Shown: positions 27,420 to 37,050, counted from the first letter of the stretch. The stretch is 64,000 bases of DNA from Bradyrhizobium monzae (GCF_021458635.1 NZ_JAIRDQ010000002.1:682001-746000), one strand, 5' to 3'. Numbers and translations: made by a program. The notes: generated from the letters alone by a model not told the origin.

Positions 27420-27845
27420 ATGCTGGTCGGAGACATTCTGCGCAAGAAGACACCGCGCGTTGTCACGGTGCGAATGAACGAAACGGTTTGTATCGCCGCC
27501 AAGCTGATGCGGGCCAACAACATCAGCGCGCTGGTGGTGAAGGACGTGGTCCGCTCCGAAGGAAACACGGCGGTCGGCATGTTCACAGAGCGCGACGTGG
27601 TGCGCGCGGTCGCCGAGCACGGCGCCAACGCCGTCAACGTCAAGGTCTCTCAGCTCGTCTCGGTGCAGCAGCTGGTCTCCTGCACCTCCTCGGACACGAT
27701 CGAGCACGTCAGGCATCTGATGAACCGGAATCACATCCGGCACCTGCCCGTGATCGACGACTACAGCCTCGTCTCCGTCATCAGCATGCGCGACATCGCG
27801 GCTGCCGTTGACGAGGCGACCAACAGCACGTCGCAAGCAGCCTAA
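27420..27845 (+). CDS. Two-CBS-domain protein under the oxalate operator
   Basis: This 141-residue protein consists of a pair of CBS domains and nothing else: the first spans about residues 5-65 (TVCIAAKLMRANNISALVV, GMFTERDVVRAV), the second about 75-132 (IEHVRHLMNRNHIRHLPVID, LVSVISMRDI). CBS pairs bind adenosine ligands such as AMP, ATP or SAM and control partner proteins. GGGAGG precedes the ATG at 27420. Because operator E lies directly upstream and a PanE-like gene follows 103 bp later, it may sense an adenylate or CoA-type ligand for this pathway; that is inference. Confidence 0.85.
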   Translation: MLVGDILRKKTPRVVTVRMNETVCIAAKLMRANNISALVVKDVVRSEGNTAVGMFTERDVVRAVAEHGANAVNVKVSQLVSVQQLVSCTSSDTIEHVRHLMNRNHIRHLPVIDDYSLVSVISMRDIAAAVDEATNSTSQAA

Positions 27846-27948
27846 AGCGCGACCACTCTTCCCCTGCGACTACCGGCCCCGGCTCGGACACCTCCGAGCC
27901 GGACCGGATCTTTCGCCCAAATTTCCGGTACCCCCCCGCGAGGATTTC

Positions 27949-28968
27949 ATGAAGATCTGCATCTACGGCGCCGGCGCGATCGGCGGATATCTCGGCGTGC
28001 AGCTGGCGCGCGCAGGCGCCGATGTCAGCCTGGTCGCGCGCGGCGCGCACCTCGCCGCGATGCGCGAGCACGGCCTGACCCTGCTCGCCGGCGAGGAGAC
28101 GCACACCGTCCATCCCCGCTGCACCGACAATGCGGCCGATCTCGGCGTGCAGGACTACGTCATCGTCACGCTGAAGGCGCATTCGATCACCGGCGTGATC
28201 GAGAAGATGCAGCCGCTGCTCGGGCCCAACACCCGCATCGTCACTGCGGTCAACGGCATCCCCTATTGGTACTTCCACAGGCACGGCGGCGATTTCGAGA
28301 ACTCGACGCTGGAGAGCATCGATCCCGGCGGGCGGCAATGGCGCGAGCTAGGTGCCGAACGCGCGATCGGCTGCATCGTCTATCCCGCCACCGAGATCGA
28401 GGCGCCGGGCGTGATCCGGCACGTCTACGGCAACAATTTTCCGCTCGGCGAGCCCTCCGGCGAGATCACGTCGGACGTGCAGCGCCTCGCCGACCTCTTC
28501 GTCGCGGCCGGCCTGAAGGCGCCGGTGCTCGACCGCATCCGCGACGAGATCTGGCTGAAGCTCTGGGGCAATGTCTGCTTCAATCCGATCAGCGCGCTCA
28601 CGCACGCCACGCTCGACGTGATCTGCACCGATCCGTCGACGCGGGCGCTGTCGCGCGCGATCATGGTGGAGACGCAGGCGATCGCCGAAACATTCGGCGT
28701 CAAGTTCCGCGTCGACGTCGAGCGCCGCATCGAGGGCGCCCGCAAGGTCGGCGCGCACAAGACCTCGATGCTGCAGGATCTCGAGCGCGGCCGCCCGATG
28801 GAGATCGACCCGCTCGTCACCGTGGTGCAGGAGATGGGCCGCCTGACCAGGATTCCGACGCCCGCGCTCGACTCGGTGCTGGCGATGGTGACCCAGCGCG
28901 CCCGCATCGCCGGCCTCTATGACGGCGTGTCGGCACCATCGGATCCTCGCGCACTGGCGGTGGCGTGA
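27949..28968 (+). CDS. PanE/ApbA-family ketoreductase (candidate oxalyl-CoA reductase)
   Basis: This 339-residue protein has the N-terminal NADP motif IYGAGAIGGYLG and the C-terminal ketopantoate-reductase helical domain with WLKLWGNVCFNPISALT (catalytic Lys region) and LERGRPMEIDPLV. The ATG at 27949 follows GCGAGGA. Annotation by family would be 2-dehydropantoate 2-reductase. However, in Methylobacterium extorquens a PanE-family protein (PanE2) is known to reduce oxalyl-CoA to glyoxylate, and here the gene lies behind operator E in an oxalate regulon with gcl-hyi-glxR nearby. No other pantothenate gene is present. The oxalyl-CoA role is inference. Confidence 0.82.
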   Translation: MKICIYGAGAIGGYLGVQLARAGADVSLVARGAHLAAMREHGLTLLAGEETHTVHPRCTDNAADLGVQDYVIVTLKAHSITGVIEKMQPLLGPNTRIVTAVNGIPYWYFHRHGGDFENSTLESIDPGGRQWRELGAERAIGCIVYPATEIEAPGVIRHVYGNNFPLGEPSGEITSDVQRLADLFVAAGLKAPVLDRIRDEIWLKLWGNVCFNPISALTHATLDVICTDPSTRALSRAIMVETQAIAETFGVKFRVDVERRIEGARKVGAHKTSMLQDLERGRPMEIDPLVTVVQEMGRLTRIPTPALDSVLAMVTQRARIAGLYDGVSAPSDPRALAVA

Positions 28969-29753
28969 TGGCGGGCGAGATGAAACACTGGCTCCGCTTC
29001 CGCCACGCCGGCACCACCGGCTTCGGCACGCTCTCCGCGTCGGGCATCAGCGTGCACGAGGGCGAGATGTTCGGCCGCAACGCAAGCACCGGCAAGATGC
29101 TGGCGCTGTCGGAGGTCGAGCTGCTCGCGCCCTGCGCGCCCAGCAAGATCGTCGCGCTCTGGAACAATTTCCACGCGCTCGCCGCGAAGCTCAATCAGCC
29201 CGAGCCGCCGGAGCCGCTCTATCTGCTCAAGGCCACCACCACCATCACGACGCCGGGCGCCGTGATCCGCCGTCCCTCCTACTACGACGGCAAGACCACC
29301 TATGAGGGCGAGCTCGGCATCGTCATCGGCAAGACCTGCGCCCGCGTCTCTCCTGCGGAAGCCGACGGCTTCATCTTCGGCTACACTTGCGTCAACGACA
29401 TCACCGCCAACGACATCCTGACCAGCGACCCTACCTTTCCCCAGTGGGCCCGCGCCAAGGGCATCGACGATTACGGCCCGTTCGGCCCTGTGATCGCAAC
29501 CGGCCTCGATCCGGCGAAACTCACGGTTCGCACCATCCTCAACGGCGCGGAGCGGCAGAACTATCCGATCTCCGACATGATCTTCAGCGCGCAAGCCCTC
29601 GTCAGCAAGATCTCCCACGACATGACCCTGCTCCCCGGCGACCTCATCGCGGTCGGTACCTCGGTCGGCGTCGGCGTCATGAAGGAGCCGGTGAATAGCG
29701 TGACCGTGGCCATCGACGGCATCGGCGAGCTGACCAACGAGTTTCGGCTGTAA
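28968..29753 (+). CDS. Fumarylacetoacetate hydrolase (FAH)-family protein
   Basis: This 261-residue protein has an FAH C-terminal fold: metal-binding acids in TYEGELGIVIGK and an Asp in CVNDITANDI, then the loop WARAKGIDDYGPFGPVI and the C-terminal LLPGDLIAVGTSVGVG. Its ATG overlaps the panE-like stop (TGATG), so the two are translationally coupled. FAH proteins hydrolyse or decarboxylate acylpyruvates, oxaloacetate or hydroxyhepta-dienedioate. The substrate is unknown; coupling to the PanE-like gene suggests that both act on the same 2-oxo or CoA-derived acid. Confidence 0.85.
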   Translation: MAGEMKHWLRFRHAGTTGFGTLSASGISVHEGEMFGRNASTGKMLALSEVELLAPCAPSKIVALWNNFHALAAKLNQPEPPEPLYLLKATTTITTPGAVIRRPSYYDGKTTYEGELGIVIGKTCARVSPAEADGFIFGYTCVNDITANDILTSDPTFPQWARAKGIDDYGPFGPVIATGLDPAKLTVRTILNGAERQNYPISDMIFSAQALVSKISHDMTLLPGDLIAVGTSVGVGVMKEPVNSVTVAIDGIGELTNEFRL

Positions 29754-29899
29754 CCCCGCGCACCCCTCCGCCGCCCGGCCAACGCAACCAGCCGTGGATT
29801 GTGCAACCGAATACGTCCGGCAACCCGTCCGGCCCTTGATCTCGGTTCCGCTCTCCAATAGCAATCATGGCGAGATTGTGCCGGCGTGGGGGCGTCGCG

Positions 29900-31306
29900 A
29901 TGTGGTTGTTTTTCCTGGTTGCCTGGGCTGTCCTGCTCGCCGCCATCGCGTTTCTCGCCCCGCAGGCGTTGGGCTACGACATCACCCATCTGCCCGCCGC
30001 GTTTGCCGCCCTGCCGATGCCGCAACGCATCGCAGCCGGGGCGATCCTTGTGGTGGGGCTGGCGCTGATCGGCGCCTCGGCGTGGCGGCTTTCGCGCCAG
30101 GACCGGCGCCTCGACAAGCTGCGCGACCGCCTCAAGAAGACCCGGGAAGACGTCGTCGTCGCCCACGCCCTGCAAAATCATCTCGATACCACCGTCCAGC
30201 ACCTGATCGAGAGCGATCCCCGGGAGGCCGTCTCCGCACTGCACGACAAACTGGGCGAGACCGAGCAGCGCGCGCTGCTCCAGCAGGGCCGCAATCAGTC
30301 CACCGACATGCACGACCAGCTCGCCGAGATCCGCCGCCGGCAGCAAGGGCTGCGCGAGATGGTCGGCAAGGTCGCCGACCAGCGCCGCGCGGTCGAGCCC
30401 GTCTTCACCGAGATCCGCGACCGCCAGAACCAGCTCGAACGCGCGCTCCTCGACCTCGAGACCGACGACCGCAAGAATAATCTCGCCGACCGTCTGAAAG
30501 ACATCGCCCGCGACGTCTCGACGCTGCTGGGCCGGGTCACCGCGGTGCAGGACATTTTTGCGACGCTCAACCAGTACAAGGAAGATCTGGCAAAATCCCA
30601 TGCCGAGCTGGTGCCGCTGCGCTCGTCCGACGCCGGCATCAACGCCCTGATCAGTGAGCTCAGTCTCAGCCATGACCGTCTCGCCAAGACCGTCGACGAG
30701 CTCGAGACCGGCGGCGAGGCGCCGCTCAGCGCACGCGTCGAGACGCTGTCGACGAACAGAAACGAGATCGAGCAGCGCCTGGCCCGCATCGACGACAGCG
30801 CCAACATCCTCAAAGCCATCCGGCTCGATTTCGAGGAGCTCGGTCAGCGCAAGGCGCAGCTCGAACGCTCGCTCGCCAGCGTCGAGACCGATCCCGACGG
30901 CAAGACGCTCGTCGACCGCCAGAACGCGCTGAACGATTTCGTTCTCCAGTCGCGCCAGCGCCTTGGCGCCTTGCAGGAGACGCTGGCGACGCTGAATGCC
31001 TTCAAGACCGAGCTGTCGAGGTCGCAGGCCGATCTCGTCCCGCTGAAAGCACCAGTGTTCGGCATCGAGGCCATGATCGCCGATGTCAGCACCACCCGCG
31101 ATCTCCTGGCCAAGACCGTCGGTGAGATCGAGGCCCATGGCGATGTCACCCTCACCTCGCGCGTCGATGCGCTGACCAACAGCAAGCGCGAGGTCGAAGA
31201 CGGCCTCGCCCGCATCTTCGAGAATTTCAACGCGCTCGATGCCTTACGCAAGGATATCGGCGGCATCTTCTCGACCATCCGCAACAGCCTGAACCGGATC
31301 GGGTGA
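29900..31306 (+). CDS. Membrane-anchored coiled-coil protein with internal duplication
   Basis: This protein of about 468 residues has two N-terminal membrane segments (MWLFFLVAWAVLLAAIAFL, AGAILVVGLALIGASAW), then a long cytoplasmic or periplasmic coiled-coil rod. Two segments of about 90 residues are repeats: one starting VQDIFATLNQYKEDL and one starting LQETLATLNAFKTEL, each followed by a LVPL turn, a LAKTV helix and a RLARI/GLARI end. The start at 29900 follows a G-rich run; 29867 is also possible. Function is unknown; chemoreceptor-, RmuC- or KfrA-like rods look similar without catalytic motifs. Confidence 0.7.
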   Translation: MWLFFLVAWAVLLAAIAFLAPQALGYDITHLPAAFAALPMPQRIAAGAILVVGLALIGASAWRLSRQDRRLDKLRDRLKKTREDVVVAHALQNHLDTTVQHLIESDPREAVSALHDKLGETEQRALLQQGRNQSTDMHDQLAEIRRRQQGLREMVGKVADQRRAVEPVFTEIRDRQNQLERALLDLETDDRKNNLADRLKDIARDVSTLLGRVTAVQDIFATLNQYKEDLAKSHAELVPLRSSDAGINALISELSLSHDRLAKTVDELETGGEAPLSARVETLSTNRNEIEQRLARIDDSANILKAIRLDFEELGQRKAQLERSLASVETDPDGKTLVDRQNALNDFVLQSRQRLGALQETLATLNAFKTELSRSQADLVPLKAPVFGIEAMIADVSTTRDLLAKTVGEIEAHGDVTLTSRVDALTNSKREVEDGLARIFENFNALDALRKDIGGIFSTIRNSLNRIG

Positions 31307-31362
31307 AGGCCGAACGACGCACCGGTTCGAACCGCGATTGATCCGCGCGCGACCAACCGGAC

Positions 31363-32079
31363 ATGCGCTTCATCCTCGGCTTCCTGTCCGCTCTGCTCGG
31401 CGCGCTCGCTGGATGGGCCGGCCTGGCCGCGCTGGTCGTCATGCTGGCGGGGCCGGACCGCGATGGCGGCATCGCCATGGGGGCCTTCTTCGACATCGGC
31501 CCGATCGGCGGCGTTGTCGGCCTGATCGCCGGCATCTGGCTGTTCGTGCGTTTCGGCCTGGTGCGAAACGCAACGCCACGGCCGCCTGCGGACACCCCCG
31601 ATGCCAGGCCTCCCCGCGCCACGCGGCTCTCCTTCCCCTTTGCCGTTACCGTGCTGCTCATCGTGGCCATCCTCGGCTATTGGGGATGGTACGAACTGAT
31701 CCGCTCGCCCAATCTCAGCCACGGCTTCATGACGCTGCAGATCGAGTTTCGGCTTCCCCCCGGCATGACACTGCTGGACAAGGAGGAGGACGTTCACATC
31801 GAAGTCGAGGAAGCCTCGGGATATGCCAACGCCATGTTGCCGGCGAACTGGCGCGCGCATGACGGTGACCGCAAGGCGATCATTTCCACGGCGTCCCTGA
31901 TGTACAAGACACGTCACCGCGCCGTCAGCCTGACGCTCCCGGGCGTGCCAACGCAGAGCTGGTCGATCGATCTTCCCTCCGATCCGGACCCCACGCCCGG
32001 CTTTTCACCCTGGCGCACCGCGAGCGAGCCATCGCCAGCCAAGATCGAGATGCACTTCAGCCTCACCGCCGATCGCTGA
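31363..32079 (+). CDS. Hypothetical inner-membrane protein
   Basis: This 238-residue protein has three membrane segments in the first 105 residues (MRFILGFLSALLGALAGWAG, IGGVVGLIAGIWLFV, FPFAVTVLLIVAILGYWGWY), followed by a soluble C-terminal domain of about 130 residues with many beta-type segments (LQIEFRLPPGMTLLDKEE, RHRAVSLTLPGV). It follows the coiled-coil gene by 56 bp and is probably cotranscribed. I do not recognise a family. Confidence 0.6.
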   Translation: MRFILGFLSALLGALAGWAGLAALVVMLAGPDRDGGIAMGAFFDIGPIGGVVGLIAGIWLFVRFGLVRNATPRPPADTPDARPPRATRLSFPFAVTVLLIVAILGYWGWYELIRSPNLSHGFMTLQIEFRLPPGMTLLDKEEDVHIEVEEASGYANAMLPANWRAHDGDRKAIISTASLMYKTRHRAVSLTLPGVPTQSWSIDLPSDPDPTPGFSPWRTASEPSPAKIEMHFSLTADR

Positions 32080-32249
32080 CGAACGCACGGCGCGCCGAAA
32101 CATGTAGACACACATCACATCTGTGCGCACCCGATCAATGCCGCCAACAAGTCGCAGGGGTGCCGCACTGTCGACGCATTCGGCCGCCCTTCTGTAAGCC
32201 GTGTCTGGGGGCACGGCTCAGCCGTGTTTGGACCAAACCTGCTAGGGGT

Positions 32250-32453
32250 ATGACTGTGAAGAAGATTGTATTTGTTCTGGGTGCGACGCTTGCTCTGGTG
32301 ACGGCTGCGAACGCTGCGGACCTGCCGCGCCGCCAGCCCGTGCCGGTCTATCCGGCCGAGCAGGCCCCGATCGGCAAGATGCCGATTGGCAAGAGCCCGA
32401 TTGGCAAGGCCCCGATCGGCAAGGCGCCTGGCCCGGTCGCAGCGCGCTACTGA
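32250..32453 (+). CDS. Small exported protein with PIGKx repeats
   Basis: This 67-residue protein begins with a signal peptide (MTVKKIVFVLGATLALVTAA, cleavage after NAA/ANA) and a short Pro-rich stretch. It then has four tandem pentapeptides of the form PIGK-M/S/A-P: QAPIGK, MPIGK, SPIGK, APIGK, APIGK. The repeat is basic and flexible. AGGGG precedes the ATG at 32250. Likely periplasmic or surface-exposed; no family is recognised. Confidence 0.65.
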   Translation: MTVKKIVFVLGATLALVTAANAADLPRRQPVPVYPAEQAPIGKMPIGKSPIGKAPIGKAPGPVAARY

Positions 32454-32497
32454 GCCGCAAATATCTGCGTAGGCGGCCGACAGTCGAGGGGCTCAGC

Positions 32498-33148
32498 GTG
32501 ACGAACAAACCTGATCGATCGGGATTCTGTATCCTTGCAGGTCTCGCGCTTGCGGCCATGACCGCATCCATGATGCCATCGGCCTCGGCCCACGAAGCGA
32601 ACAAGCGCGTTGCCGATGCAAATGCGCTTGCCACGACCGACTCCTCATCGCGACAGGCGCCGCAATCGACGCGGCGCCCCGTCGCGCGTGCGGAGAAAGG
32701 TCCGTACTACGTCGACTTCCGCGCGCGGACGGCGGCGAGCTGGGGCCATGCCTTCGTCTGGTACGGCAAGACCAGCGAGCGCGCCGTCGACGTCGCGGGC
32801 CTCACGCCCAAGGGCGACACCTGGAGTTACGTGCTCGGTCACCTCACCTGGGTGCCATCCGAGACCGGCGCGAGCTACGGCGATCTCGATCCGGACTATC
32901 TGACCGCGAGCTATCGCGTCTATCTGAACGAGGCCGACGCCAAGCGCGTCTTCGCTTACATCAAGAAGCTGCAGGCAAGCTCGCCGGTCTGGAACGCCGA
33001 GACCACCAACTGCACCGGCTTCATCGGCGACATCGCCGAGTACATGGGACTGAAAGTCCCCTATCGCTGGCAGCGCCCGGAAAACTTCGTCAACAGCCTC
33101 AAAGAAATCAACGGCGGCCGCCAGCTGGTGCGGCTGTCGGCGGAGTAG
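32498..33148 (+). CDS. Exported protein with conserved Cys/His core
   Basis: This 216-residue protein starts with GTG at 32498 and carries a long signal sequence (LAGLALAAMTASMMPSASA). The mature region contains GPYYVDFRARTAASWGHAFV with a His, and NCTGFIGDIAEYMGLKVP with a Cys preceded by Asn, an arrangement found in papain-fold or NlpC/P60-like amidases and DUF4105-like proteins. Proof of catalysis is lacking. It follows the PIGK-repeat gene by 44 bp. The pair could be a small envelope operon. Confidence 0.6.
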   Translation: MTNKPDRSGFCILAGLALAAMTASMMPSASAHEANKRVADANALATTDSSSRQAPQSTRRPVARAEKGPYYVDFRARTAASWGHAFVWYGKTSERAVDVAGLTPKGDTWSYVLGHLTWVPSETGASYGDLDPDYLTASYRVYLNEADAKRVFAYIKKLQASSPVWNAETTNCTGFIGDIAEYMGLKVPYRWQRPENFVNSLKEINGGRQLVRLSAE

Positions 33149-33175
33149 CTGTCGAGGCTGCCCGCCACGCCGCTC

Positions 33176-33255
33176 CGTCGTCGCGAGCGCGGCGAAGCAA
33201 TCCAGAATCTTTCCGCGGAGGGACTCTGGATTGCTTCGCTGCACTCGCAATGACG
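33176..33255. repeat. Intergenic palindromic repeat, family 2, copy 2
   Basis: The unit has inverted ends CGTCGCGAGCGCGGCGAAGC and GCTTCGCTGCACTCGCAATG with inner AATCCAGA / TCTGGATT arms. It matches the copy at 22210-22289 closely, including the central CCGCGGA. Confidence 0.85.
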
Positions 33256-33318
33256 TGGCTGATGCAGTGGCGCGCGCCAATTATCCGCCCTGCGGAATCA
33301 CCCTCACTCCCCGCATGA

Positions 33319-34422
<1,104 letters not shown>

Positions 34423-34447
34423 TCACTGCAAGAAGCGAGAGTAATTC

Positions 34448-35416
34448 ATGAAGGCTTATGTCTATGGCCCTGAGGGCGCTCGGATTTCCGACGTCGTTCA
34501 ACCAAAACCTAAAGGCACGCAGGTGCTGGTTCGCGTGCGTGCCTGTGGCCTCAATCGCGCCGACACCGGCATGCGCAAGGGCCACGCCCATGGCGCCGCG
34601 GGCGGCGTCGGCACCGTGCTCGGGATGGAATGGGCCGGCGAGGTTGCCGAGCTCGGACCGGATGCCAAGGGCGTCAAGGTCGGTGATCGCATCATGGGCT
34701 CGGGCGGCGCGGCGTTTGCCGAGTATACGCTCGCGGACCACGGCCGGCTATTTCGCGCGCCCTCGAACATGAACTTCGAGGAGGCCTCCACCCTCCCCGT
34801 CGCGCTTGCGACCATGCACAACGCCGTGGTCACGGTCGGGGGTGTGCAGCCTGGCCAGGCCGTGCTGATCCAGGGTGCCAGCTCGGGCGTCGGCCTGATG
34901 GCGATGCAAATCGCCAAGCTCAAGGGCGCCAGGATGGTGATCGGCTCCTCGACCGATGCCTATCGCCGCGGCCGGCTGAACGAATACGGCGCCGACCTCG
35001 CGGTCGACTCCTCCGACCCCAAATGGGTGGAAGAGGTGCTAAAGGCGACCAACGGCGAAGGCGTCGACGTCATCGTCGACCAGGTTTCGGGCAAGGTCGC
35101 CAACCAGAACCTCGCTGCAACCAAGGTCCTGGGCCGCATCGTCAATGTCGGACGGCTCGGCGGCACCCATGCCGACTTCAACTTCGACCTGCATGCCGCC
35201 CGCCGCATCAGCTATATCGGCGTCACCTTCCGCACCCGCACCATCGAGGAGGTCCGCGCGATCTTCGACGAGGTCAGGAAGGACATCTGGGGTGCGGTCG
35301 AGTCGCGCAAGCTCCAATTGCCGATCGACAAGGTCTATGGGTTCGACGACATCGACAAGGCGTTCGAGCACATGGAGGCGAACAAGCACCTGGGGAAGAT
35401 CGTGGTGACGCTTTAA
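34448..35416 (+). CDS. Quinone-oxidoreductase-like MDR-family dehydrogenase
   Basis: This 322-residue medium-chain reductase has an N-terminal GroES-like domain (VLVRVRACGLNRADTG) and the NADPH motif QGASSGVGLMAMQIAKL. It lacks the structural-zinc cysteine cluster, so it belongs to the zeta-crystallin/quinone oxidoreductase branch. It follows nitronate monooxygenase closely and probably shares its transcript. The substrate may be a quinone or an enone; no motif decides this. Confidence 0.83.
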   Translation: MKAYVYGPEGARISDVVQPKPKGTQVLVRVRACGLNRADTGMRKGHAHGAAGGVGTVLGMEWAGEVAELGPDAKGVKVGDRIMGSGGAAFAEYTLADHGRLFRAPSNMNFEEASTLPVALATMHNAVVTVGGVQPGQAVLIQGASSGVGLMAMQIAKLKGARMVIGSSTDAYRRGRLNEYGADLAVDSSDPKWVEEVLKATNGEGVDVIVDQVSGKVANQNLAATKVLGRIVNVGRLGGTHADFNFDLHAARRISYIGVTFRTRTIEEVRAIFDEVRKDIWGAVESRKLQLPIDKVYGFDDIDKAFEHMEANKHLGKIVVTL

Positions 35417-35449
35417 CAGCAGCCGGACGAGAACCGCACTCTCTCCACT

Positions 35450-35535
35450 CGTCATGGCCGGGCTTGTCCCGGCCATCCACGTCTTTGCCACGAGGAACGA
35501 AGAACGTGGATGCCCGGGACCAGCCCGGGCACGAC
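35450..35535. repeat. Intergenic palindromic repeat, family 3
   Basis: Two hairpins face each other: GGCCGGGCTTGTCCCGGCC and TGCCCGGGACCAGCCCGGGC, with a central ACGTCTTTGCCACGAGG / AGAACGTGGA region. No second copy is present in the window. It lies between the MDR reductase and the CDF gene, whose start is at 35659. The remaining 120 bp contain no gene. Confidence 0.7.
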
Positions 35536-35658
35536 GGAGGGAGTGGCACAGCATACAATTCGGAAGCATTCGCAATAGCTTCGCTCCTGCAACTCACTAG
35601 CGACTACAGCTGTGGATCGTCGCTTGATGTTCGCGAACGCCCTGCTAAATCCCCGACC

Positions 35659-37050
35659 ATGAGCGGACAACACGACAAGACATCGGTCGCGGCAATCTCG
35701 ATCCTGGCCAGCGGCGGCATGGCGGCGGCCAAATTCGTGGTCGGCATCGCGATCGGATCGCTGGCGCTGATCTCCGAAGCGCTGCACTCCTCAATCGACC
35801 TGGTCGCAACCATCATCACCTGGGCGGTGGTGCGGGTCTCGGACAAGCCGGCCGATGACGAGCACCATTATGGCCACGGCAAGCTCGAGAGCATCTCCGC
35901 GCTCGGCGTGACCGCCCTGCTCTACGTGCTGGCCGGCGGCATTTTGGTCCAATCCTATAGCCACCTTCGCGAGGGAACCCCGCCGCCGACGATTTCGGCC
36001 GTGCCGTTTGTGGTGCTCGTGATCGATATCGTCGTCAATCTATGGCGCGCCCGCGCCCTGCATCGTGCCGCCCGGGAGACCCGAAGCGAGGCGCTAGCCG
36101 CTGACGCGCTGCACTTCGCATCAGACGTCATGGGCTCCTGTGCCGTGATCGTGGGCCTGATTCTCGCAGCGCTCGGCTTCTGGTGGGGTGACGCGGCCGC
36201 TGCCGCAGCGGTGGCCGTGATGATCGCCCTGCTCGGCCTGCGGATGGCAAGCTCCACGGTGCAGACGCTCGTCGACCGCGCGCCGGAAGGCGCGCTGGAG
36301 AAGGCCACCGACGCGATCCGCAGCGTATCCGGCGTGATCGACGTCGAGCGCCTGCGGGTGCGCATGGTCGGGGCCACCACGTTCATCGACTGCATCGTCA
36401 AGGTGCCCAGGACCTACCCGATCGACCGCGTCGAGGAGATCAAGCGCAGCGCGCAAGCCGCCGTCACCAGGGCCTTCGGCGATGCCGACCTCACCTTCGC
36501 CGCAGTGCCGGTCGCCCGCGACAACGAGACCGTGCGCGACCGCATCATGGTGATCGCGCATAATTCCGGCCTCGCCATCCACCACGTCACGGTGCACGAC
36601 TTGGGTACGATGCAGAACCTGGGCGGCAAGCTGATCGTCAGCATCGACCTCGAGGTCGACGCCGACATGCAGCTCGAGGCCGCCCACGACGTCGCCAACA
36701 CGCTGGAGCGCAGCATCCAGGAGGAGTTTGGCGCCGACGTCGAGGTCGACGTCCATATCGAGCCGCTGGAACCGGAGCTGCCGTTCGGCGTCGACGCCGT
36801 CCCGGAACGGGTGCAGACCATCGCAGCCGCGCTGACGGAATATGCCGCCGGCGGCGATATCCACGACATCCATAATGTGCGTGTCCGCAATACCGATGCC
36901 GGCGAGATCGTCAATTTCCATTGCCGCGCCACGCCATCGATGAGCGTGATCAAGGTGCACGAGCAAGTTGATGCGATCGAGCGCCGCTTGCGTCGCGCGT
37001 TCCCGAGCGTGAAGCGCGTCATCAGCCACGCCGAACCGCCGCGTGCGTGA
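35659..37050 (+). CDS. Cation diffusion facilitator transporter with extended C-terminal domain
   Basis: This 463-residue inner-membrane metal/H+ antiporter has a CDF core of six helices. Metal site A is visible as HxxxD in helix 2 (LHSSID) and HxxxD in helix 5 (LHFASD), the arrangement of zinc-type CDFs, plus a His-containing loop (DDEHHYGHGK). Bacterial YiiP ends after one C-terminal ferredoxin-like domain at about 300 residues; here about 250 residues follow the membrane domain and seem to contain three such modules (around residues 225-290, 293-378 and 385-460). Metal specificity is inferred from the HD-HD site. Confidence 0.88.
   Translation: MSGQHDKTSVAAISILASGGMAAAKFVVGIAIGSLALISEALHSSIDLVATIITWAVVRVSDKPADDEHHYGHGKLESISALGVTALLYVLAGGILVQSYSHLREGTPPPTISAVPFVVLVIDIVVNLWRARALHRAARETRSEALAADALHFASDVMGSCAVIVGLILAALGFWWGDAAAAAAVAVMIALLGLRMASSTVQTLVDRAPEGALEKATDAIRSVSGVIDVERLRVRMVGATTFIDCIVKVPRTYPIDRVEEIKRSAQAAVTRAFGDADLTFAAVPVARDNETVRDRIMVIAHNSGLAIHHVTVHDLGTMQNLGGKLIVSIDLEVDADMQLEAAHDVANTLERSIQEEFGADVEVDVHIEPLEPELPFGVDAVPERVQTIAAALTEYAAGGDIHDIHNVRVRNTDAGEIVNFHCRATPSMSVIKVHEQVDAIERRLRRAFPSVKRVISHAEPPRA

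Noticed and set aside
27808..27948. N-terminal extension of the PanE-like gene
   Set aside because: The extension precedes the Rossmann start motif and overlaps the CBS gene; GCGAGGA supports ATG at 27949.
32370..32430. Short tandem repeat as a possible CRISPR array
   Set aside because: It is the coding sequence of the PIGKx pentapeptides, 15-bp units without spacers, in frame within a signal-peptide gene.
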